Shown in pieces: positions 1 through 5,597 of a stretch of DNA of 5,597 nt; position 1 is the stretch's first letter; each line of letters begins with the position of its first letter. Source of the stretch: Flavobacteriales bacterium (GTDB lineage: Bacteria; Bacteroidota; Bacteroidia; Flavobacteriales_D; Sanyastnellaceae); the NCBI GenBank assembly GCA_030728235.1, contig JANRAA010000128.1:1-5597 (forward strand), given 5' to 3'. The notes beneath the pieces are model-generated. The model did no database searches. It worked only from the letters and a program-made list of their open reading frames with translations, and was not told the DNA's origin. A program made the translations under genes and the position numbers.

Positions 1-1999
1 CTCTGCGATCAGAAAGGCGAAGGTTGTAACTATCGGTACCTCGCGAGTCGGTATGTGATCGCAACTCAATACGCATTGAAGGGTTTGATTTCAAAATTCC
101 CGCCAATCGGTCTAAGTCGCGCTGGGCATCTGATCGTATTGTTGCCTGATCGTAGTTGTAGTAGATGTTATCCAACTGCACGATGGTTCCTTTTTCATAA
201 TTGAACATCCGAATGTCGGAGTGAATTACAGAAGCATCCAACCCGCGGGTGTCGATAACAACGGTTTGTGTCGGATAGTTATCTAATGAGGCCTCAATGA
301 TGTATTGACTTTCTGGGTCAAGTCCGAAGAAATAGCCGCCATCGTCGTCGGTAATTTTCTCGCCAAGCACTGTGCCATCTAGACTTTTTAAAGTAACCAG
401 AGCGCCAGAAACTGGACTACCGTCGAAAGCAAAGTAAACCGTTCCTTCTGAGGCGTAATCCATGGCTGTCAAATACAATTCGACGTCGTCAACAAACCCG
501 GTTCGTCCGTCGTTGTTGATTTGAATAGCCTTATCAAAATATCCGTCTTTGGAGCCAACAAGTTCGTAAGTTGAAGCAAAGGGAAGCTCAACACGAAAAT
601 TCCCAGCTTCGTCTGTGATAACAGAAACTTCTTGAACGCTGCTGGTGGCGGGGTCTCTCACGAGGATGGTAGCATTTGGGATGTGGTCTCCAGAGGCCAA
701 ATCGAATACTTTTCCGCTGCAAATAATGGTAGAAACGGGGTGGACAGCAAAAGCGTAAATATCGTCGTCTCCCTGACCGCCGGGTCTGTTTGATGTGTAA
801 TATCCGCTGAGACCATCGGCGTGTGCTATCAATGAAAAGTCGTCGTATGATGAATTGATGGGGTAACCGAAGTTCTTAACCTTGGCACTATCTTCTAGGC
901 TGGTGTAAAACAAATCGAGCCCACCCAAACCAGGGTGGTAATCGCTGGCGAAGTAAAGGGTTCCTCGGCTATCAGTGCTCGGGAACATCTCATTTCCGGG
1001 GGTGTTGATTTTCGGGCCCAGGTTGACAGGGGGCGACCAGAAGTCGAGGTTTCGAACCGACACATAGATATCGGTTCCGCCATAACCACCTTCCATGTCG
1101 CTCACAAAATACATTTTGCTTCCATCAGCAGATATGGCGGGATGTCCGACGCTAAACTCAGGCTCATTAAACGGAAAAGGCTTTACCTTTCCAATTTTCC
1201 CTTCGGCATAGCTCGCATAAAAGATTCCGAGCTTAAGTGTGCCGTCGTCGTCGGTGTTTTTCTTCCCTTTCAAGAAATTGTTGCGCGTGAAATACATGAT
1301 CTTATGCACGGGGTCGTACGTAATCGTTCCTTCGTGATATCTGCTATTGGCCTGGTTTTTCATCACTTTGGCATTCGTGAGGTTCGAATCTTGAGCGATT
1401 TCACAGGTGTAAAGGTTCAGGTACGATTGGTCGTTCCAAGCATAAATTTTCCTTTTTCCTTTTCCTTGTTTGCGAGAGCTGGAGAACACCATTCCGTTTT
1501 CGGTAAAAGCTGGAGCGAAGTCTGAGTTGGCGCTGTTTACCTGTGTTTCACGAATTTCAAAACGCGCGCTGTCGCGGATGATGCGTGTAGCCCAGTCGTT
1601 GTAAGTATACCCCTCTAAATAAGGGTCGGGACCATAGCTGAGGTACTTTTCATACACTACAACCGCTTCATCGTATTTGCGCTGTATTTTGAGGACATAC
1701 GCGTAGTCGAGGAGGTCTTTGTCTGTTGACGTCGGAATTTTAGTCAGCGCTGCAAAATGATTTTCTGCTTGGTCGAAATGTGACGTGCGCATGCGAGCAA
1801 TGCCTGCTCCTCGAAGTGCAGTAATGTCTTCAGGGTTTTTCTTTAAAATGTCTTCATATACTTCAGCAGCCTTTTCAAATTTGAAAGCGTTGAAGTAATC
1901 ATTGGCTAAGCGCAACTTCCCTTTTTGAGAGAAACCGTCGATCGCAATAGCTGAGAGCAGCACAGCCAGAAGAACAGGGAGAGTTATTGTCAACTTCAT
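1..1999 (-). CDS. PorE-like OmpA-family protein (TPR, PD40 beta-propeller, two CRD-like domains, OmpA-like), 3' partial
   Basis: Periplasmic, probably outer-membrane-associated protein that should bind peptidoglycan. The frame is open from the ATG at 1997-1999 to the left edge: 666 codons with no stop. Residues 1-24 look like a signal peptide (MKLTITLPVLLAVLLSAIAI, cut near GFS-Q) without a lipobox cysteine. Residues 29-123 carry TPR-like helices (FEKAAEVYEDILKKNP, YDEAVVVYEKYL). Residues 155-420 are a PD40/WD40-like propeller with recurrent blades such as HPAISADGSKMYFVSD, GGYGGTDIY and TLYFASD. Residues 427-505 and 517-585 are two carboxypeptidase-regulatory-like beta domains. From about residue 605 an OmpA-like domain begins (IVQLDNIYYNYD...HTDSRG...NLRLSDRR); Asp651 and Arg666 align with the peptidoglycan-binding pair of this fold. 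Roughly 50 residues should be missing. The same domain order defines PorE of Porphyromonas gingivalis, a T9SS component. Its position after porP/sprF suggests it anchors this secretion module; a paralogue rather than the housekeeping PorE is likely. Confidence 0.93.
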   Translation of the reverse strand, partial: MKLTITLPVLLAVLLSAIAIDGFSQKGKLRLANDYFNAFKFEKAAEVYEDILKKNPEDITALRGAGIARMRTSHFDQAENHFAALTKIPTSTDKDLLDYAYVLKIQRKYDEAVVVYEKYLSYGPDPYLEGYTYNDWATRIIRDSARFEIRETQVNSANSDFAPAFTENGMVFSSSRKQGKGKRKIYAWNDQSYLNLYTCEIAQDSNLTNAKVMKNQANSRYHEGTITYDPVHKIMYFTRNNFLKGKKNTDDDGTLKLGIFYASYAEGKIGKVKPFPFNEPEFSVGHPAISADGSKMYFVSDMEGGYGGTDIYVSVRNLDFWSPPVNLGPKINTPGNEMFPSTDSRGTLYFASDYHPGLGGLDLFYTSLEDSAKVKNFGYPINSSYDDFSLIAHADGLSGYYTSNRPGGQGDDDIYAFAVHPVSTIICSGKVFDLASGDHIPNATILVRDPATSSVQEVSVITDEAGNFRVELPFASTYELVGSKDGYFDKAIQINNDGRTGFVDDVELYLTAMDYASEGTVYFAFDGSPVSGALVTLKSLDGTVLGEKITDDDGGYFFGLDPESQYIIEASLDNYPTQTVVIDTRGLDASVIHSDIRMFNYEKGTIVQLDNIYYNYDQATIRSDAQRDLDRLAGILKSNPSMRIELRSHTDSRGTDSYNLRLSDRR
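1928..1999 (-). other. Signal peptide coding region of the PorE-like protein
   Basis: The first 24 codons encode a lysine at position 2, then an uninterrupted hydrophobic stretch of about 17 residues and a plausible signal peptidase I site (GFS before QKGK). No cysteine is present near the cut, so a lipoprotein signal is not supported. This also supports the ATG at 1997-1999 as the true start. Confidence 0.8.
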
Positions 2000-2011
2000 G
2001 GTGTGAAAGTT
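2000..2011 (-). other. 12-base spacer between porP/sprF and the PorE-like gene
   Basis: On the coding strand it reads AACTTTCACACC between TAA and ATG, with no purine-rich ribosome binding site. The length is identical to the preceding spacer. It supports a single transcript and leaves no space for separate control signals. Confidence 0.6.
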
Positions 2012-2938
2012 TTAGAAAAATCTAGGTGAAATATCTGCGCCAGCTTTTTTACCGAAGTCTACACCGAGCATAATCTCATGACTACCAATAGAGTAATTCC
2101 CTATGTCCATAAGCGGATAGTCGTAAGCATAGCCCACACGCAAACGGTTGTTGATTTCGTATTGCAGCAACATACCCATTGATTCTTGGAATCGGTACAT
2201 GGCTCCCGCCCAAAATCGTTCGTAGAACATAAAGTTGGCGGTGAAATCAAACGAAGGCGGTGCTCCATTTACTGCGCGGAACGTTGCTGTTGGTTTGAAA
2301 TACAAATAGTTGTTGATTTCTAACACGGTACCAGCGGTCAAAAAGAAGTGCTGACGTTCGCGGTTGTTGTTGAAGTCGGGCAGGTTGCCAGACAGCAGTT
2401 TATTCGACAACAAGCGCGGTGCCGAAAGTCCAATGTACGATTTGTCGCTGTACCACATAATGCCTGTTCCAAAGTTCGGAAGCACGCGGTTTTTGATGTT
2501 CTGCTGAAACGCAGGATCGTCGGGTGAAACGGTATTCACGCTAAGCAGATCTGCCTGAAACAAGCTCATTCCGGCTTTTAATCCGAAGGCGATTTTACTT
2601 CTATCGAGAAAAATGCGGTAGCTAACATCCCCGAAAATGGCGGTTTGCTTGATTTTCCCGTGTGAATCGTTTACCAAACTGCCACCAACGCTGATGCTTT
2701 CCCTTTTTAAGGGTGAATGCATGGTCAGCGTTTGGGTTACCGGCGCACCGTCAAACTCTACCCACTGATGTCGGTATATGATGTTTGCGGTGGTGAGGTC
2801 AGCGCTCCCTGCATACGCGGGGTTCACGGTGAGCATGTTGAACATATATTGTGAGAACATTGGGTCTTGTTGAGCCGTCATGTTCAACCATCCTGCGGTT
2901 AAGCAGAAAATGACAAGGTATTTTATTTGCATTTTCAT
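2012..2938 (-). CDS. PorP/SprF family type IX secretion system outer-membrane protein
   Basis: Complete 308-residue outer-membrane beta-barrel protein of the PorP/SprF family, a usual length for it. Residues 1-22 form a signal peptide (basic start, hydrophobic YLVIFCLTAGWL, likely signal peptidase I cut after MTA). The mature protein opens with the family signature QDPMFSQYMFN...NPAYAGS, followed by the RHQWVEFDGAPVTQ motif. Alternating strand-like segments run to the end, which closes with SHEIMLGVDFG and SPRFF, also typical. Cys12 lies within the hydrophobic core and does not form a convincing lipobox. SprF of Flavobacterium johnsoniae is needed for secretion of the adhesin SprB, encoded directly upstream, and the same pairing is seen here. 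The inferred role is export or surface retention of the preceding repeat protein. The start ATG at 2936-2938 follows the upstream stop by 12 bases. Bacteroidota carry many paralogues, so orthology to sprF itself is not claimed. Confidence 0.96.
   Translation of the reverse strand: MKMQIKYLVIFCLTAGWLNMTAQQDPMFSQYMFNMLTVNPAYAGSADLTTANIIYRHQWVEFDGAPVTQTLTMHSPLKRESISVGGSLVNDSHGKIKQTAIFGDVSYRIFLDRSKIAFGLKAGMSLFQADLLSVNTVSPDDPAFQQNIKNRVLPNFGTGIMWYSDKSYIGLSAPRLLSNKLLSGNLPDFNNNRERQHFFLTAGTVLEINNYLYFKPTATFRAVNGAPPSFDFTANFMFYERFWAGAMYRFQESMGMLLQYEINNRLRVGYAYDYPLMDIGNYSIGSHEIMLGVDFGKKAGADISPRFF
2873..2938 (-). other. Signal peptide coding region of the PorP/SprF protein
   Basis: The first 22 codons encode two lysines near the start (MKMQIK), a hydrophobic core and a MTA-QQ cleavage site. 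The mature N-terminus QQDPMFSQY is what this family normally shows after processing, which confirms the start codon choice. Confidence 0.85.
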
Positions 2939-2950
2939 GGTCCTAGGGTG
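2939..2950 (-). other. 12-base spacer between the repeat protein and porP/sprF genes
   Basis: On the coding strand it reads CACCCTAGGACC between TAA and ATG. An AGGA is present but only two bases from the ATG, too close for a standard Shine-Dalgarno site. There is no room for a terminator or promoter, so the genes are probably co-transcribed and may be translationally coupled. Weak Shine-Dalgarno sites are normal in Bacteroidota. Confidence 0.6.
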
Positions 2951-5597
2951 TTATCGTTTAAGGAAGATGTAGCCGGTAAATGGCGCGAGCACACCATCTC
3001 CTAAATCGAGGATGTAGTAGTAGGTGCTCACTGGCAATTCTTCGCCAATGGTAGCCGGGTGATACGACCTTCCGTCCCAATCGTTTTGGTAAGGAGCTGC
3101 CTCATATATCAGTGCACCCCAACGATTGAATATCTTGATGTTGTTGTTCGGATACTTGTACAAATTCGGGATCTCAAAGAAATCGTTGATGCCATCACTA
3201 TTTGGTGAGAATCCATCTGGAATTTCAATGGTCAAACAATCAATCAAGGCGAACGACACGGTGTCGGCCGAAGCTCCACACGGCCCGTTTGTAACGGTCC
3301 AAATCAAACTGCTCGTAACAGGTTCAAGCGGACTATCGAGTTCGCCCAACGACCACACAGTGGCGTTTGGATCAAACGGGTCGGAGATTTCCACTGGGCC
3401 ATCGATGATCTGCCACATACCGCTTGCAGGGAATGGTGCTTGGGTGCCTTGAAGGTTGAAAATCAAGAAATCGTCTTCACAGATTTCAAGGTTTTCTCCA
3501 GCAAAAGCGGATGGTATTTGTGGGTCGTAAATGGTCACTACGACTTCGTCGGATGACACACCACAATCTCCATTGTCTACTGTCCATGCGTAGATGTTCT
3601 CCCCAACAGGGATATCTGTCATGTAAGTAAATTCATTGAATGGGTTTTCGAATACTCCACCTCCTTGAATGATGCTCCATGTTCCAACAGCTGTGTTTCC
3701 TATTGTTTCACTTCCTTGCATTTGCAGCTCAAGTGGTGAACCACAGAGGTCAATGTCTGGACCTGCGTTGGCATCCGACACATCTGAATCGTTCAAGAAG
3801 ATCGATAAGGTATCTGAAGTTGTGCTATTGGCGCAAGCACCGTTGTAAATGGTCCATACGAAGATGTTTTCTCCATAACCAAGGTTGAACACGGTGGTGT
3901 TTGGGAGTGCTGTATTTGTAATTTCTCCAGCACCACTCACGAGTGTCCATTCACCTGTAGCTGGCGCCAATGGCTGGTTTCCTGTTAACGTTGCACCAGG
4001 GAATGGAGAACAGAAGGCCTGGTCTTCTCCAACGGTAGCGTTTGGTGAGGCGGGGTTGAAGATGGTAATCGATACTATGTCTATCGCGGTTTCTCCACAC
4101 GGACCATTCTGTACCAACCAGCTCAACACGGTTTCACCAATCTGCAATCCGGTGATGGTTGCGTTCGGATCGTGAATGTCGGCAATGCTTCCGCTTCCAG
4201 AGACAATTTGCCATGTTCCTGTAGCAGGGAAAATTGGTGCTGTAGCCGTAAGTGTTGTCTCCGACTCTGGAGCACACAATTCTTGGTCATCTCCAGCGAA
4301 TGCTGCAGGAGATGTAGCGTCGAACACAGATATGACAATGTTGTCGAAGTCGTTGTTTTCGATACACGGGCCGTTGTAAATGGTCCATTGCAAGATGTGC
4401 TCACCAACAGTCAAACCGCTGTAAGTTGCATTCGGGTCGTTGATGTCGGAAAGTGATCCTGTTCCTGAAACGATGGTCCATGTCCCTGTTGCCGGTGATG
4501 GAGGGGTTGCGGCGTTGAGTGTAATGGCGTTAACAGGGGTGCAGACTTCAATGTCTTCTCCTGCGTCGGCAACTACACCGGCATCATCAAACACAGCCAC
4601 TTGAACGATCGCTGATGTTTCAGCATTCTCACATGGTCCGTTTGTAATGGTCCAGCTAAAGATGTTGATGCCCTGTCCGAGATTGGTAACCTGGGTTTCA
4701 AAGTTGTCAGGTGTCACAATTGTACCTTGTCCTGAAACGAGGGTCCACATACCCGTGGCAGGGAAAATTGGTGGGTTACCTTGCAGTGTGGTGGTAGTAG
4801 CTGGCAGACACAACTCTTGGTTGAGTCCTCCATTGGCTGTGGGCTGCGTTTCGTCGTAAATGAATACACTTACGGTGTCTGCAGATAGTGCCAATGAGCA
4901 CGGACCGTTATAGACGGTCCACACAAAATCGTGCTGACCTACAGTCAACGAATTCACTTCTGTGGTGTTGTTAAATGGATCCACGATTACGGCATTGCCG
5001 CTCACAACTTCCCATGTTCCTGTATTTGGAGCTGCCAGCGGTGCTGCACTCAAAATGGTAAGGTCTGTTGGTGAGCAGAAGCTCTGGTCTGACCCTGCAA
5101 AAGCGGCGTTTATACCTTCTTCAAATACGAAGACGCTAACGGTATCGCTTGAGTTTCCGGCAACACACGGACTGTTATTGATTGTCCAAACAAATGTGTT
5201 TTCACCCAATGCCAGTCCGCTTACGATGCTATTCGGGTTGTTCACCTCAGCAATGGTTCCTTCTCCGTTTAGCAGCTGCCATGTTCCAAAAGCAGGGAAG
5301 ATGGCAGGAGTACCTCCGAGTACCACTGTGCTGGTTGGCAGACAAACTTCAATGTCGTCGCCAGCATCGGCTTCGGGATGGTTTTCATCGTAAATGAAGA
5401 TGGAAACACAATCGGTAGTCGGTTCTTCACAAGGACCGTTGTAGACTGTCCAGCAGAAGATATTTTCTCCAATGGTCAAACCGCTGATGTTGGTGCTCGG
5501 GTTGTTCGGGTTGGCAATGGTGCCCATTCCGCTTTGAAGTGTCCATGTACCTGTACCAGGGGTTTCAGGCGTGTCAGCAGCTAAAACTGTCGTGCTG
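2951..5597 (-). CDS. T9SS-exported repeat surface protein (adhesin-like) with type B C-terminal domain, 5' partial
   Basis: Large cell-surface protein, probably an adhesin; its ligand is unknown. The frame is open from the right edge to the TAA at 2951-2953, giving 881 complete visible codons. The first in-frame ATG (5525-5527) is not the true start: the 23 codons before it (STTVLAAD...GTGTWTLQSG) continue the same repeat, so the N-terminus and signal peptide lie outside the window. From N to C there are nine tandem repeats of about 89 residues (5597 down to 3236), with core motifs PATGTW, VSGxGxI, GENxFxWTxxNGPC, DTVSxFxxD and AGxDxExC, then a C-terminal domain of the gliding-motility-associated type (3235 down to 2954). 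The repeats resemble the Ig/PKD-like modules common in Bacteroidota surface proteins; the fold is inferred. The stop is 12 bases before a porP/sprF gene, the arrangement seen for sprB-sprF. Secretion through the T9SS is well supported; adhesion itself is inferred. Confidence 0.93.
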   Translation of the reverse strand, partial: STTVLAADTPETPGTGTWTLQSGMGTIANPNNPSTNISGLTIGENIFCWTVYNGPCEEPTTDCVSIFIYDENHPEADAGDDIEVCLPTSTVVLGGTPAIFPAFGTWQLLNGEGTIAEVNNPNSIVSGLALGENTFVWTINNSPCVAGNSSDTVSVFVFEEGINAAFAGSDQSFCSPTDLTILSAAPLAAPNTGTWEVVSGNAVIVDPFNNTTEVNSLTVGQHDFVWTVYNGPCSLALSADTVSVFIYDETQPTANGGLNQELCLPATTTTLQGNPPIFPATGMWTLVSGQGTIVTPDNFETQVTNLGQGINIFSWTITNGPCENAETSAIVQVAVFDDAGVVADAGEDIEVCTPVNAITLNAATPPSPATGTWTIVSGTGSLSDINDPNATYSGLTVGEHILQWTIYNGPCIENNDFDNIVISVFDATSPAAFAGDDQELCAPESETTLTATAPIFPATGTWQIVSGSGSIADIHDPNATITGLQIGETVLSWLVQNGPCGETAIDIVSITIFNPASPNATVGEDQAFCSPFPGATLTGNQPLAPATGEWTLVSGAGEITNTALPNTTVFNLGYGENIFVWTIYNGACANSTTSDTLSIFLNDSDVSDANAGPDIDLCGSPLELQMQGSETIGNTAVGTWSIIQGGGVFENPFNEFTYMTDIPVGENIYAWTVDNGDCGVSSDEVVVTIYDPQIPSAFAGENLEICEDDFLIFNLQGTQAPFPASGMWQIIDGPVEISDPFDPNATVWSLGELDSPLEPVTSSLIWTVTNGPCGASADTVSFALIDCLTIEIPDGFSPNSDGINDFFEIPNLYKYPNNNIKIFNRWGALIYEAAPYQNDWDGRSYHPATIGEELPVSTYYYILDLGDGVLAPFTGYIFLKR
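2954..3235 (-). other. Type B T9SS C-terminal domain (gliding motility-associated C-terminal domain)
   Basis: The last 94 residues of the repeat protein. Visible landmarks are IPDGFSPNSDGINDFFEIPN, then YPNNNIKIFNRWG, then YQNDWDGRS, PVSTYYYILDLGDG and the ending TGYIFLKR. These match the signature of the gliding-motility-associated C-terminal family (CHU_C/TIGR04131 type): the PNxDGxND loop, the IFNRWG strand and the TYYYILDLGDG strand, with the usual length of about 90 residues. In this family the domain directs export across the outer membrane by the T9SS, and members of the SprB class need a cognate PorP/SprF protein. Here that partner is the next gene. A cysteine (codon 3236-3238) sits immediately before the domain, as is common at this junction. 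Confidence 0.95.
3236..5597 (-). repeat. Nine tandem ~89-residue Ig/PKD-like protein repeats
   Basis: Coding tandem repeats with a period of 88-89 codons (264-267 bases). Approximate units, read on the minus strand, are 5342-5597 (cut at its start by a few codons), 5075-5341, 4808-5074, 4541-4807, 4274-4540, 4010-4273, 3743-4009, 3479-3742 and 3236-3478. Each unit as phased here ends with a cysteine in an AGxDxExC-like motif and has a second cysteine in NGPC (variants NSPC, NGAC, NGDC). The units are clearly homologous but diverged in protein. At DNA level only short blocks, such as those coding GTW and NGPC, stay near-identical. Units 3 to 6 are closest to the consensus. The last two drift, and the final one carries an insertion and lacks the linker. 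The biological domain boundary is probably just before AGxD, so the phase used here is one of convenience. Confidence 0.92.

Noticed and set aside
895..1089. 64-codon minus-strand open frame overlapping the PorE-like gene
   Set aside because: It is a different phase within the PorE-like coding sequence and encodes nothing recognisable.
935..1525. 196-codon open frame on the plus strand
   Set aside because: It lies antisense to the propeller-coding part of the PorE-like gene, has no recognisable domain or composition of a real protein, and the opposing frame is strongly supported by motifs.
2939..2950. CCTAGG palindrome in the spacer as a possible operator or terminator
   Set aside because: Six bases only, with no stem-loop or T-run around it; expected by chance.
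4123..4407. 94-codon minus-strand open frame in another phase, and a similar one at 5269-5472
   Set aside because: Off-frame readings of the repeat array, low-complexity and without a plausible start region; the main frame continues unbroken through them.
4962..5393. 143-codon plus-strand open frame, with similar shorter ones at 3126-3452, 3885-4175, 4176-4379 and 4647-4859
   Set aside because: These are antisense shadows of the repeat-coding region. They recur with the repeat period and resemble one another only because the sense strand repeats.
3236..5597. Regularly spaced similar DNA blocks that could suggest a CRISPR array
   Set aside because: The period is about 267 bases, the blocks are imperfect and in a single coding frame; this is a protein repeat.

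Overview
The window holds part of one minus-strand gene cluster and nothing else. It reads from the right edge to the left edge: a large repeat-containing surface protein (5' end outside the window), then a PorP/SprF-family outer-membrane protein (complete), then a PorE-like protein with TPR, beta-propeller, carboxypeptidase-regulatory-like and OmpA-like domains (3' end outside the window). The type B C-terminal secretion signal, the PorP/SprF protein and the PorE-like architecture are all hallmarks of the type IX secretion system (T9SS), so the source is a member of the Bacteroidota. The genus cannot be fixed from the sequence; a flavobacterial or cytophaga-like lineage is plausible.

Layout. 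At 2951-5597 is the 3' part of the surface protein: nine tandem Ig/PKD-like repeats of about 89 residues, each with a conserved cysteine pair, followed by a gliding-motility-associated (type B) C-terminal domain. At 2012-2938 is the 308-residue PorP/SprF-family protein. At 1-1999 is the first 666 codons of the PorE-like protein, cut inside its OmpA-like peptidoglycan-binding domain. The two gaps between genes are 12 bases each, so the three genes are probably co-transcribed. No promoter or terminator is visible; the promoter should lie beyond the right edge and the terminator beyond the left edge. There is no non-coding stretch longer than 12 bases.

How the genes may work together (inference from family knowledge): the repeat protein is exported by the T9SS using its type B C-terminal domain. 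The adjacent PorP/SprF protein is its likely dedicated outer-membrane partner, as SprF is for SprB in Flavobacterium johnsoniae. The PorE-like protein would sit on the periplasmic side and tie the assembly to peptidoglycan. This looks like a T9SS adhesin-export and anchoring cassette. The type of system is known; the details of interest are the very regular cysteine ladder in the repeats, an extra cysteine pair in the first visible repeat, an aberrant last repeat, and the doubled regulatory-like domain in the PorE-like protein.
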